Assembly (NCBI RefSeq): GCF_963677035.1
Contig: NZ_OY781472.1
Location: 2,170,001-2,234,000 of the forward strand
Direction: 5' to 3'
From: an uncultured Hyphomonas sp.
GTDB lineage: Bacteria; Pseudomonadota; Alphaproteobacteria; Caulobacterales; Hyphomonadaceae
Length of the DNA: 64,000 nucleotides
Position numbers and translations under genes: made by a program. Numbering within the stretch: position 1 is the stretch's first letter; the number at the start of each line of letters is the position of its first letter. Positions 23,425-31,812 of the stretch are shown piece by piece. Below the pieces are notes generated by a model, which was given only the letters and a program-made list of their open reading frames with translations, made no database searches and was not told the origin of the DNA.

Positions 23425-24441
23425 ATGGCACAGGATACAGGTGTTCTTCCCGACCGGGAAATCGAGGCGCTGGTGGCTTCCGGCGCGATCCGGACTGACA
23501 CGCCGCTGGACGACGGACAGGTCCAGCCGGCCAGCCTTGACCTGCGCTTTGCCGAGGATGCCTACCGCCTGCGGGCGAGCTTCCTGCCGGGCAAGGATCG
23601 CACCGTCGCCGAGATGCTGCAGGAGCCGGGCATCCATCTGCACCGAATCGATCTGACGCAGGAAGGCGCGGTGCTGGAAACGGGCTGTGTCTATCTCGTG
23701 CCCTTGCAGGAACACCTCCGCCTGCCAGCCGGCATCGCCGCGCGGGCGAACCCTAAAAGCTCCACCGGCCGGATCGATGTGTTCACCCGTCTGGTGACCA
23801 ATCGGTCGCGCGCGTTCGATGAAGTGCCAATGGGCTATTCCGGCCCGCTCTATCTTGAAGTGTCGCCGCGGACATTCCCGATCATGGTGCGCCCCGGCGA
23901 TCGCCTTGCGCAGATCCGGTTCAAGAAGAAGAAACCTGAGGCACTGAAAGAGAAAGTCGTTTCGATCGATCTGGAGCCTGAAGCAGGCCAGCCGGCGGGC
24001 TATCGCGCCAAGCAACACTCTGGTGTCGTGGACCTGCGCGGGATCGGTGCGCATGATGCCTCCCAGTTCTGGGAACCGGTCTATCCGCGCGACGGACGGA
24101 TCGTGCTGAACCCGGAAGAGTTCTATATCCTCGTCTCACGCGAGACCGTGAAAGTGGCGCCGAATGAGGCCGCCGAGATGGCGCCCATCGCGCCGGAGCT
24201 GGGCGAGTTCCGTGCCCATTATGCCGGCTTCTTCGATCCGGGCTTCGGCACCAATACGGGCGGCAGCCGCGCGGTGCTGGAAGTGCGCTCCCGCGATGTG
24301 CCCTTCATCCTGGAGCACGGCCAGCCGGTGGCGAAACTGGTCTATGAACCGATGCTCGCCAAGCCTGCTGCGCTCTATGGCGGGAAGGGGTCCAACTATC
24401 AGGGCCAGGGCCTGAAACTGTCGAAACACTTCCGGGTGTAA
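23425..24441 (+). CDS. dcd: 2'-deoxycytidine 5'-triphosphate deaminase (duplicated-domain type)
   Basis: The 338-residue protein belongs to the long dCTP deaminase family of alphaproteobacteria, about twice the usual subunit length. Visible features are DGQVQPASLDLRF near residue 32, the deaminase motif NPKSSTGRIDVFTRLVTN (about 110-127), and a C-terminal half with a comparable beta-rich repeat ending KGSNYQGQGLKLSKHFRV. It makes dUTP for thymidylate synthesis. The ATG at 23425 is preferred, with GAGGGG 9 bases upstream. It is divergent from metZ. Confidence 0.92.
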   Translation: MAQDTGVLPDREIEALVASGAIRTDTPLDDGQVQPASLDLRFAEDAYRLRASFLPGKDRTVAEMLQEPGIHLHRIDLTQEGAVLETGCVYLVPLQEHLRLPAGIAARANPKSSTGRIDVFTRLVTNRSRAFDEVPMGYSGPLYLEVSPRTFPIMVRPGDRLAQIRFKKKKPEALKEKVVSIDLEPEAGQPAGYRAKQHSGVVDLRGIGAHDASQFWEPVYPRDGRIVLNPEEFYILVSRETVKVAPNEAAEMAPIAPELGEFRAHYAGFFDPGFGTNTGGSRAVLEVRSRDVPFILEHGQPVAKLVYEPMLAKPAALYGGKGSNYQGQGLKLSKHFRV

Positions 24442-24447
24442 TGCGGT

Positions 24448-24472
24448 GGCGGGCAGCGCTGTGCCGCCCGCC
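24448..24472. terminator. GC-rich hairpin between convergent dcd and GST genes
   Basis: GGCGGGC (24448-24454) pairs with GCCCGCC (24466-24472), 6 bp after the dcd stop and 12 bp before the end of the convergent GST gene. No T tract follows on the plus strand. It may serve as a weak bidirectional terminator, by position. Confidence 0.4.
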
Positions 24473-24483
24473 CCGGAATGTGA

Positions 24484-25224
24484 TCAGGCAGGTTCAGCCA
24501 CAGCAACCGGCCATTCCGGCCACGTCACATGGGCGAAGTAGCGCGCTTTCATCCGGTCGATATAGGCGGGCAGGTTCGCGTGCTTCCGGATGAGACCGGT
24601 CAGGGGCGTGTCGAAGAACTCCGTCGCGCATGCGATGAGCACGGCACTGACGGCCGCGTCTGCACAGGTAGGTTGGTCACCCAGCAGGTAGTCCTGATCG
24701 CCAAGCTGCATGGAGATCGTGCTGATGTCCCAGCCTGCCAGTTGCATACGCTCGGCTTCGGTAAAGCGGCCTGTGCCTTCTCCCATGTGAGATGCAGCGA
24801 CGCCCTCGCGAACTCCCTTTAGCACGGCCGGGCGGGCTGGGGCGGGAACATCAGAGAAGAACTGCGCCGGACCTTTGTTGAAATTGTCGTCCTTCATCCA
24901 GCGCTCATAGGCCATGATCTTTGTCAGCTGGCCGCCAGCCATGCGTTCCAGCGCCCAGCTGAGGGCGATCTCTTTGCCGCTCATGCCATCATAAAGGCCT
25001 TTGCCAAGTTTTGCTTCATAGTGGTGCCGGATGAAATCGCTGTCTTCGATCAGCTGGCCGTCATCGATGACATAAGGTGCCTTGTGCTTTGGCACCGCAT
25101 CGAGATCCGCGATGGCGCGGGTAAAATCAACGCCCAGCATCTGCAGCTGGATGTCGGTCTTCATGACAAAGGGGCTGGGCGAGGGGCAATCGAACATGGG
25201 CCCCCATCCGTAAAGCGTGATCAT
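24484..25224 (-). CDS. Glutathione S-transferase family protein
   Basis: This 246-residue protein has a thioredoxin-like N terminus (MITLYGWGPMFDCPSPSPFVMK) with the family's substrate loop KAPYVIDDGQLIEDSDFIRHHYE (the cis-Pro region is altered to APYVID). An all-helical C-terminal domain follows with QLGDQDYLLGDQPTCADAAVSAVL (about 187-210), a clear GST_C signature. The substrate is unknown. The ATG at 25224 is chosen because AGGAG lies 7 bases upstream. The gene is divergent from the WYL-type regulator across a 10-bp inverted repeat, so it is probably that regulator's target. Confidence 0.9.
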   Translation of the reverse strand: MITLYGWGPMFDCPSPSPFVMKTDIQLQMLGVDFTRAIADLDAVPKHKAPYVIDDGQLIEDSDFIRHHYEAKLGKGLYDGMSGKEIALSWALERMAGGQLTKIMAYERWMKDDNFNKGPAQFFSDVPAPARPAVLKGVREGVAASHMGEGTGRFTEAERMQLAGWDISTISMQLGDQDYLLGDQPTCADAAVSAVLIACATEFFDTPLTGLIRKHANLPAYIDRMKARYFAHVTWPEWPVAVAEPA

Positions 25225-25270
25225 CGTCTTTCTCCTGGTTCGGGTTGCGATGAGGGCTTGATAGCGGGGG

Positions 25271-25296
25271 GCTGCTGACAGCATGGTGTCAGCAGC
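25271..25296. promoter_or_regulatory. Perfect 10-bp inverted repeat, likely operator of the WYL-type regulator
   Basis: GCTGCTGACA (25271-25280) and TGTCAGCAGC (25287-25296) are exact inverted copies with a 6-nt spacer. They lie 20 bp before the regulator's ATG and 47 bp upstream of the divergent GST start. The position in a shared promoter region argues for a dyad operator that controls both genes. Confidence 0.65.
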
Positions 25297-25316
25297 ATGG
25301 CAGTAGGGGTCTTTTC

Positions 25317-26027
25317 ATGAGGCGGACCGAGAGACTTTTTCAGATCATCCAGATCCTGCGCCGGAGGAACCGTCCGGTGACCGGGCGGGAATTGGCCGAG
25401 GAGCTGGAGACCAGCCTGCGCACGCTCTACCGAGACATGGCCGAACTGATCGCACAGCGCGTGCCGATCCGCGGGGAGGCGGGCACGGGTTATGTGCTGG
25501 ACGCCCGGTATGACATGCCGCCGCTGATGCTGACGACGGACGAACTGGAGGCTGCCGTCCTGGGGGCGCGTTGGGTGGCGGCGCGCGGTGACGCCCGTCT
25601 GGTGCGCGGGGCGGAGGATCTGATTGCGAAACTATCGACGGCTGTGCCGCTGGACCTTCAACCCGTTATCATGGACTCAGGTCTCGTTCCGGTCAGCTTC
25701 CGGAAGCGGCCGGAGGATTCCTTCGATGTGGCCCTGGTCCGTGAAGCCATCCGTACACAGAAGAAGCTGGATCTCGGTTATGCTGACGAAGCGGGCAATG
25801 TCACACGCCGCACCGTGTGGCCATTTCTGATCGTCTATGCCGATGACATCCGCATGATGTGCGCCTGGTGTGAGTTACGGGAGGGCTTTCGTCACTTCAG
25901 AACAGACCGGGTAAAGCAGATCGACATACTGGATGCGCGGTTTCCCGAACGGGTTGCGCGCCTGCGCAAACGCTGGGAAGCAGTGCGCGAAGCGGAACGT
26001 TGCCGCAAAGCTACTCGTCCAGATTGA
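25317..26027 (+). CDS. YafY-type HTH/WYL transcriptional regulator
   Basis: The 236-residue protein begins with a winged HTH of the HTH_11 type (RRTERLFQIIQILRRRNRPVTGRELAEELETSLRTLYRDMAEL). A WYL domain follows (about 135-205) in which the signature appears as TVWPFLIVYADDIRMMCAWCELREGFRHFRTDRV. This is the YafY layout; WYL domains bind ligands or nucleic acid. The target is probably the divergent GST gene and itself. Its stop overlaps the convergent GNAT gene by 17 bp. Confidence 0.92.
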   Translation: MRRTERLFQIIQILRRRNRPVTGRELAEELETSLRTLYRDMAELIAQRVPIRGEAGTGYVLDARYDMPPLMLTTDELEAAVLGARWVAARGDARLVRGAEDLIAKLSTAVPLDLQPVIMDSGLVPVSFRKRPEDSFDVALVREAIRTQKKLDLGYADEAGNVTRRTVWPFLIVYADDIRMMCAWCELREGFRHFRTDRVKQIDILDARFPERVARLRKRWEAVREAERCRKATRPD

Positions 26028-26493
26028 CGCGCATCTCTGTGATGTAGGGCGCAAAGCCCGCTTTCTCATAGGCGCGGATCGCAGGCTCGTTCGTTGAATA
26101 GACAGTGAGGCGGATTTCGCTGAGGCCATTCGCCTTCGCCCAACCGGTGAGATAATCGATCAGCACCTTGTTGAGGCCTCGCCCGCGATACTCCGGGCGA
26201 ACGAACATGAATCCCAGGAAGGCGTGATATTCATGCCGGATATAATGTTTCGAAGGTTGCTTGTGGGCATAGCCAGACGCAACGATCTCACCGTCCAGTT
26301 CCACGACAGCCACTTCTGCGTCATCGGAATCGATCAGTTCGCCCACGTCGTAATAGCTGATCGGATCGGGCTTCAGCGTGTGATCATAGGGCCGTTCAGC
26401 CGTGATGATGCCTTGCTCGAATTCCTTCAGAAGCGGCAGGTCTTTTTGGCTCGCGGACCGGATGGTGGGAGTATCTGACATGGGGTGTGACAT
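26011..26493 (-). CDS. GNAT family N-acetyltransferase
   Basis: The 160-residue protein has the GNAT core: IVASGYAHKQ strand region, FMFVRPEYRGRGLNKVLIDYL with the acetyl-CoA loop (R/Q)xxGxG/A as RGRGLN (about 113-128), and ISEIRLTVYSTNEPAIRAYEKAGFAPY at the C terminus. The acceptor is unknown. It is the last gene of the long minus-strand run, 12 bp after the DUF3088 gene. A second Met at residue 5 is an alternative start. Confidence 0.9.
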   Translation of the reverse strand: MSHPMSDTPTIRSASQKDLPLLKEFEQGIITAERPYDHTLKPDPISYYDVGELIDSDDAEVAVVELDGEIVASGYAHKQPSKHYIRHEYHAFLGFMFVRPEYRGRGLNKVLIDYLTGWAKANGLSEIRLTVYSTNEPAIRAYEKAGFAPYITEMRVNLDE

Positions 26494-26504
26494 TCAGGCT
26501 GGGG

Positions 26505-26852
26505 TCAGGGGTGCGCTGCGGGCAAACCGTGACGATGGGCAAGGGCACGCAGGATCGCATCCTTATCATTGATGAAGAAGGTCTCACCATAAGACTGCAC
26601 GCAATCGCAGCCATCGCCGCTGTCCGACAGAATGAGAACCGGACAGGACTGGTTGCTGCTGCCAAGACATTCGACGAGCGCCGGACGCGGGCGTTGCCAG
26701 TCGATGCGTTGAATATCGACGCGCTGGGCCAGTGCCGGATATGTCGCGATCAGGCCTTCCATAAGAACACAGTGTTCGCAGTAAAAGACACTGTCCGGGT
26801 AGTCGGGGTCTTCGAAGGGAGCGTTCAGAAGGAACAGTCGATCTTTGGGCAT
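26505..26852 (-). CDS. DUF3088 domain-containing protein
   Basis: This 115-residue protein has the DUF3088 sequence pattern: DRLFLLNAPFEDPDYP, VFYCEHCVLMEGLIATYP and a conserved Cys/Asp region near SSNQSCPVLIL. The CEHC pair and the opening beta strand suggest a thioredoxin-like or glutaredoxin-like fold (inference). It starts 7 bp after the SDR gene, so they form one transcription unit. The Met at 26852 is preferred over an upstream Met because conserved residues begin there. Confidence 0.82.
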   Translation of the reverse strand: MPKDRLFLLNAPFEDPDYPDSVFYCEHCVLMEGLIATYPALAQRVDIQRIDWQRPRPALVECLGSSNQSCPVLILSDSGDGCDCVQSYGETFFINDKDAILRALAHRHGLPAAHP

Positions 26853-26859
26853 GCGGCGC

Positions 26860-27576
26860 CTATTTTGCGGGGACAAGGTCCCGGTAGTTGATCAGCTGCC
26901 CGGTGCGCGTCTCGTCCTTGCTGACGAGCTTCACCAGTTCCGCCGCGACATCATCTGCTGACGGAATGCTCATCGGGTCTTCGCCGGGCATGGCCTGGGC
27001 GCGCATGTCGGTGCGCGTGCCGCCGGGGTTGAACAGGTTGGCGCGCAGCGGGAAGTTTTCCTGCTCATCGGCCCAGCCGAGCACCATGGCCTCCAGCCCG
27101 GCCTTCGCGGCCTGATAGGGCCCCCAGAAGGCCCGCGGATGGCGCGCCACGCCGGACGTGACGAACACCGTGCGCGGGGCATCGGATTTGTGCAGCCATG
27201 GGCCAAGCGCGCGGATGAGGTGGAAATTGGCGGTCAGGTTCGCGGCGATCACTTCGTCGAAACTGCGCGGCCCGCAGGTTTCAAGTGGCCCCAGCGAACC
27301 AAGAATGCCGGCATTTGCCACCAGACCATCAAGGCGCCCGAACTGTTCGCCGACCACCTTGCCGAGGGTTTCGATGCCCTTGGTGTCTTTCAGGTCCATC
27401 GGCACCAGAACCGCCTCGCTGCCAGCAGCGCGGATTTCGTCGTCCAGCTTTTCAAGGGCAAGTTTCGAGCGGGCAATGGCAATGACCACGTCACCTTGTT
27501 TCGCGAGGTGGAGGGCGGCGGACCGGCCGATGCCGCGGGAGGCACCGGTGACAAGGATGAGGCGTGGTTGGGTCAT
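26860..27576 (-). CDS. SDR family NAD(P)-dependent oxidoreductase
   Basis: This is a 238-residue classical SDR: TGASRGIG cofactor motif (residues 10-17), VANAGILG (about 88-95), a catalytic Ser in FVTSGVARH, and YQAAK (about 154-158) with the catalytic Tyr and Lys. FNPGGTRTDM follows as the usual PG motif. It resembles YciK/YgfF-type enzymes of unknown substrate. It lies 21 bp downstream of purF and just upstream of the DUF3088 gene. Confidence 0.92.
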   Translation of the reverse strand: MTQPRLILVTGASRGIGRSAALHLAKQGDVVIAIARSKLALEKLDDEIRAAGSEAVLVPMDLKDTKGIETLGKVVGEQFGRLDGLVANAGILGSLGPLETCGPRSFDEVIAANLTANFHLIRALGPWLHKSDAPRTVFVTSGVARHPRAFWGPYQAAKAGLEAMVLGWADEQENFPLRANLFNPGGTRTDMRAQAMPGEDPMSIPSADDVAAELVKLVSKDETRTGQLINYRDLVPAK

Positions 27577-27597
27577 GCCGCGCGTCTAGCGCAGGGC

Positions 27598-29049
27598 TTA
27601 CGCATCGTCCAGCAGGGAGAGCTGACGTTCCTTGTCGCTCTCGTCGCTCTCATAGTCGACCAGCGGGGTCGGGTATTCGCCGGTGAAACAATGGTCTGCG
27701 AATTGCGGCATCATATTGTTGCGCACTGGTTCGCCGATGGCCTTGTAGAGGCCTGGAACCGAGAGGAAGCCAAGCGAGTCCACCTTCAGTTCACGTACCA
27801 TTTCCTCATGGGTATGGATGGCGGCGAACAGTTCAGACTTTGCGGCCATGTCGATGCCGTAGAAATCGGGGTTGATGATCGGCGGGCTGGCAGAACGGAA
27901 ATGGATTTCCTTGGCGCCGGCTTCCTTCACCATCTGAACGATCTTTTTCGATGTATTGCCGCGGACGATGGAGTCATCCACCAGCACGACGCGCTTGCCT
28001 TCCAGCACGGCCTTGTTGGGGCTGTGCTTCTTGGAGATGGCGCTCTGACGGCCGGTCTGGGTCGGCTGAATGAAGGTCCGGCCGACATAGTGGTTCCGGA
28101 TGATACCCATCTGGAAGGGAATGCCTGAGGCTTCGGAGAAGCCGAGCGCGGCCGGAACGCCGGAATCCGGCACGGGCACGACGACATCTGCGTCCGCCAT
28201 GGTTTCCGCGGCCAGCTGGTGGCCCATGCGGCGGCGCACCTCATAAACAGAGCGGCCCTGAACAATACTGTCAGGGCGCGCAAAGTAGACATATTCGAAG
28301 ATGCAGGGGCTCGCCGGGCGAGCCTGTGTAAAGCGATGGGACTCAATGCCCTTGTCGGAAATCACGACGATCTCGCCATTTTCCACTTCACGCACGAATT
28401 CGGCGCCGATGATGTCGAGGGCGCAGGTTTCGGAGGCCAGCACATAGGCATCGCCAAGGCGTCCGAGCACCAGCGGGCGAAGGCCCACAGGATCGCGTGC
28501 ACCGATCAGCTTCTTGCCGGTCAGGCCGACGAGGGCATAACCGCCTTCAATCTTCTGAAGGGCATCGATGAGGCGCTCCAGGAAACGCGGACGGCTGGAC
28601 CGGGCAACGAGGTGAAGGATCACCTCGGTGTCCATGGTCGACTGGAAGATCGCACCGTCGCGCACCAGATCGTGGCGCAGCTTACGGGCATTGGTCAGGT
28701 TGCCATTATGCGCAACGGCGAAGCCGCCACCGGCGAGATCGGCAAAGATCGGCTGGATGTTGCGAAGCATCGGCCGGCCCTGCGTCGAATACCGGTTGTG
28801 GCCGATCGAGGCATGGCCCGGCAGGCGTGCGCGTAGGTCGCCGCCAAAGTGTTCGCCCACCATGCCCATATGGCGTTCGGAGGGGAAACGCTTGCCGTCG
28901 AATGAGGTGATGCCGCAGGCTTCCTGTCCCCGGTGCTGGAGGGCGTGAAGGCCGAGCGCGGTGAGCAGGCTTGCCTCATGGTTTCCGAAGATACCAAAGA
29001 CGCCACACTCTTCGCGGGGCTTGTCGTCATCGTGATCAAAGTGGACCAT
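27598..29049 (-). CDS. purF: Amidophosphoribosyltransferase
   Basis: PurF catalyses the first step of purine synthesis, PRPP plus glutamine to phosphoribosylamine. The 483-residue protein has the N-terminal nucleophile Cys in REECGVFGIFG (about residue 15, after a short propeptide), QHRGQEACGI, and GHNRYSTQG. The PRPP-binding loop KRVVLVDDSIVRGNTSKKIV lies near residues 350-369. Its glutaminase and phosphoribosyltransferase domains are complete. It lies 39 bp downstream of cvpA, an arrangement (cvpA-purF) shared with many proteobacteria. Confidence 0.97.
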   Translation of the reverse strand: MVHFDHDDDKPREECGVFGIFGNHEASLLTALGLHALQHRGQEACGITSFDGKRFPSERHMGMVGEHFGGDLRARLPGHASIGHNRYSTQGRPMLRNIQPIFADLAGGGFAVAHNGNLTNARKLRHDLVRDGAIFQSTMDTEVILHLVARSSRPRFLERLIDALQKIEGGYALVGLTGKKLIGARDPVGLRPLVLGRLGDAYVLASETCALDIIGAEFVREVENGEIVVISDKGIESHRFTQARPASPCIFEYVYFARPDSIVQGRSVYEVRRRMGHQLAAETMADADVVVPVPDSGVPAALGFSEASGIPFQMGIIRNHYVGRTFIQPTQTGRQSAISKKHSPNKAVLEGKRVVLVDDSIVRGNTSKKIVQMVKEAGAKEIHFRSASPPIINPDFYGIDMAAKSELFAAIHTHEEMVRELKVDSLGFLSVPGLYKAIGEPVRNNMMPQFADHCFTGEYPTPLVDYESDESDKERQLSLLDDA

Positions 29050-29088
29050 ACGACAGGCGCTCCTGAATGACAGACTTGCGACAAGGGC

Positions 29089-29634
29089 CTATTGCCCGTT
29101 TTCCTCCTCCGAGGAAAGGGGGGCTTGCACCTCTTTTCCCACCTTGGCCGCCTCGACGTTCACGAAATCGGCCAGATCATGCAGTGGCGGGTAGGTGAGT
29201 CCGTTCTGAATGAAGTTTGGAATCCGGCTCTGTTCGAGCACGAGTCCCAGAAGGACTACAAAGAAAACAAGGGCTACGAAGCCGCGCAGTACGCCGAATA
29301 CGGCGCCGGCCACATGGTCGAACATGCCGATGCCTTCGGCCCCATGGATGTTTTTGGAAAGCCGCTGTCCAAGCCAGGCAATCAGCACATAAACGATGAT
29401 GAAGGCGATGATCAGGAGAATCACGTCCGCGGTCCAGGGCGCCAGATCCGCCGGCAACAGGGCAGACAGATCGTCATGGAAGAACACGCGGGCGTAATAA
29501 GCGGCAGCCAGAGCGCCGATAAAGGCGCCAAGCGTGGCCAGTTCTCTTAGAAATCCACGGGCGAACCCCATGATCCCTGAGATCACGACAACCGCCAGCG
29601 CGATTCCGTCAAAAGCTGTAATGGACTCAAGCAT
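29089..29634 (-). CDS. CvpA family membrane protein
   Basis: This 181-residue protein has four TM segments in the order of the CvpA family: IALAVVVISGIMGFARGFLREL, FIGALAAAYYARVFF, VILLIIAFIIVYVLIAWLGQ and GFVALVFFVVLLGLVL. In E. coli CvpA is needed for colicin V export and bile or stress tolerance, and it is encoded before purF as here. Its molecular role is still debated. It overlaps radA by 8 bp. Confidence 0.92.
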   Translation of the reverse strand: MLESITAFDGIALAVVVISGIMGFARGFLRELATLGAFIGALAAAYYARVFFHDDLSALLPADLAPWTADVILLIIAFIIVYVLIAWLGQRLSKNIHGAEGIGMFDHVAGAVFGVLRGFVALVFFVVLLGLVLEQSRIPNFIQNGLTYPPLHDLADFVNVEAAKVGKEVQAPLSSEEENGQ

Positions 29635-31009
29635 TCAGTGCGTCCGGGGCAAGCAACTCAACAAGGTCGATAAGCCGTTTAATCGGCGTCACGGTCAAGC
29701 CGTCCACTGCGGTCGGGGCGCCTTCCGGAACGAATGCGCGCTCAAACCCCAGCCGTTCGGCTTCCTTCAGACGCTGTTCCATGCGGGCGACCGGGCGAAC
29801 GGCGCCGGACAGGGCGACTTCGCCGAAGAAGACGCTGCGCTCCGGTGCAGGATTCGCGGATAGCGAGGTGAGCAGGGCTGCGGCGGCCGAGAGGTCTCCG
29901 GCAGGCTCCATGATTCTGTATCCCCCGGCGACGGAGAGGTAGACGTCCATACCCGCCAGCGTGATGCCGCAACGCGCTTCCAGCACGGCCAGCAGCATGG
30001 CGAGGCGGCTCGAATCCCAGCCGACCACGCTACGCCGCGGCGTGCCATAGGCACTCTTGGCGACCAGCGCCTGCACTTCGGCCAGCACGGGGCGGGAGCC
30101 TTCCATCGCGGCGAAGACCGCTGCGCCGCCTTCGCTCTCCCCGTCGGAACTGAGGAACAGGGCCGAAGGCTCCTTGGCGGGGGCAAGGCCATACTGGTGC
30201 ATTTCGAAAATGCCGATTTCGTCTGTCGGGCCGAACCGGTTCTTCACCGCGCGCAGGATGCGGAACTGGTGGCCGCGCTCGCCTTCGAAATAGAAGACGG
30301 CATCGACCATATGCTCCACCACGCGGGGACCGGCGATATTGCCTTCCTTGGTGACGTGGCCAACCAGGACGACCGCGGCGCCGGACTTCTTGGCCCAGCG
30401 GGTCAGTTCCTGCGCGCAGGCGCGGACCTGGGAAACAGAGCCGGGAGCGGCTTCCAGGCTGTCCGACCACAGCGTCTGGATCGAGTCGATCACGACAAAG
30501 TCCGGTTCGGCAGCCTTTAGTGCGCTTATAATCTTGCGTAAGTCCGTTTCCGTCGCGAGCTGGACAGGGCTTTCAGCCACTTTGAGGCGCTTTGCGCGGT
30601 CCTGAATCTGGGGTGCGGCTTCCTCGCCGGAGACATAGACCGTCTTCAGTCCGTTGCGGGCAAGGCGCGCAGCGACTTGCAGCAACAGGGTCGATTTGCC
30701 GATACCGGGATCGCCGCCGATCAGCGTTGCGGAAGAAGGTACAATACCGCCGCCGAACACCCGGTCGAGCTCATCCACCCCCATGACGATGCGGGCGGGC
30801 GCCTCGGCCGTGTCATTCAGCGCAACGAATTCCACCTTGCTGGAGCGCTTCGTGCCCTTCTTCGGCGCGGCCAGGCCACCGGGGATCCCGCCGGTGACTT
30901 CTTCCACCAGCGTGTTCCACGCCCCGCAGCCATTGCATTTGCCGCTCCATTTGGAGTGCACTTCCCCGCAGGACTGGCAGACAAAGGCGGTGGTTGCGGT
31001 TTTGGCCAT
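29627..31009 (-). CDS. radA: DNA repair protein RadA
   Basis: RadA (Sms) is a RecA-like DnaB-type helicase that promotes branch migration in recombination. The 460-residue protein has the N-terminal C4 zinc finger (CQSCGEVHSKWSGKCNGCGAW, Cys at about 10, 13, 27, 30), and Walker A GGDPGIGKSTLLLQ (about 98-111). The RadA-specific KNRFG motif is in AVKNRFGPTDEIGIFEM (about 263-279), and a C-terminal Lon-type domain follows. All hallmarks are intact. The downstream cvpA start overlaps its stop. Confidence 0.97.
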   Translation of the reverse strand: MAKTATTAFVCQSCGEVHSKWSGKCNGCGAWNTLVEEVTGGIPGGLAAPKKGTKRSSKVEFVALNDTAEAPARIVMGVDELDRVFGGGIVPSSATLIGGDPGIGKSTLLLQVAARLARNGLKTVYVSGEEAAPQIQDRAKRLKVAESPVQLATETDLRKIISALKAAEPDFVVIDSIQTLWSDSLEAAPGSVSQVRACAQELTRWAKKSGAAVVLVGHVTKEGNIAGPRVVEHMVDAVFYFEGERGHQFRILRAVKNRFGPTDEIGIFEMHQYGLAPAKEPSALFLSSDGESEGGAAVFAAMEGSRPVLAEVQALVAKSAYGTPRRSVVGWDSSRLAMLLAVLEARCGITLAGMDVYLSVAGGYRIMEPAGDLSAAAALLTSLSANPAPERSVFFGEVALSGAVRPVARMEQRLKEAERLGFERAFVPEGAPTAVDGLTVTPIKRLIDLVELLAPDALNA

Positions 31010-31047
31010 ATGGTCAGGATACGGGCGTTTGCCGGTTGGGGGAAGCC

Positions 31048-31812
31048 CTACAGTGCCGGCTGGATCGGGCCGTCAGCGCGTCCGTGTACGAACTGGTCGA
31101 CATAGGCATTGCCGCTGTCTTCCACTTCGGCTGCCTTGCCGCGCCAGATGATCTTGCCTTCGAACAGCATAGCAATCTCGTCCGCAATCTTGCGGGCCGA
31201 GGCCATGTCGTGGGTGATGCTGACTGCGGCAGCGCCGAGACCGCGGACCTGTTCGATGATCAGGTCGTTGATGGCGTCCGCCGTGATCGGGTCGAGGCCG
31301 GTGGTCGGCTCATCGAAGAAAATGAGGTCCGGTTTGGAGATGATCGAGCGGGCGAGCGAAACGCGCTTTTGCATGCCGCCGGAGATCTCTGCCGGGTAAA
31401 GGTCTGCCACTTCCGAGCCGAGCCGAACCTTGCTGAGCGTCTCGATAGCCCGGTCTTTCGCCTTGGAGCGGCTGACCACGCCAGAGTTTATGAGCCGAAA
31501 CGCGACATTCTCCCAGACGGTGAGGGAGTCGAACAGCGCACCGGACTGGAACAGCATGCCGACGCGCTCGCGCATGCGGGCGCGGGTCTTGCCCTTCGCC
31601 TGGGTCACGTCCTCTCCATTGAAGAGGATCTGTCCCGAATCCGGGGTCATCAGGCCGAGGGCGTTTTTCAGCATGACCGACTTGCCTGAACCTGAACCGC
31701 CAATCACCACAAGGCTCTGGCCGGGGTCGACATCCAGTGTCACCCCGCGCAGGACGTGGTTCTTGCCGAAACGCTTCTCGACATTCTGCAGGCTGAGAAT
31801 CGGGGTCGTCAC
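31048..31812 (-). CDS. mlaF: Phospholipid-transport ABC ATPase MlaF
   Basis: This 254-residue ABC ATPase has Walker A GGSGSGKSVMLK (about 38-49), Q-loop GMLFQSGALFDSLTVWENV, signature ISGGMQKRVSLARS (about 144-157) and Walker B FFDEPTTGLDP. The Q-loop SGALFDS and GGMQKR are typical of MlaF/Ttg2A. It powers lipid movement between the outer and inner membranes with MlaE, whose gene overlaps it by ATGA. mlaD is not adjacent in this window. Confidence 0.93.
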   Translation of the reverse strand: MTTPILSLQNVEKRFGKNHVLRGVTLDVDPGQSLVVIGGSGSGKSVMLKNALGLMTPDSGQILFNGEDVTQAKGKTRARMRERVGMLFQSGALFDSLTVWENVAFRLINSGVVSRSKAKDRAIETLSKVRLGSEVADLYPAEISGGMQKRVSLARSIISKPDLIFFDEPTTGLDPITADAINDLIIEQVRGLGAAAVSITHDMASARKIADEIAMLFEGKIIWRGKAAEVEDSGNAYVDQFVHGRADGPIQPAL

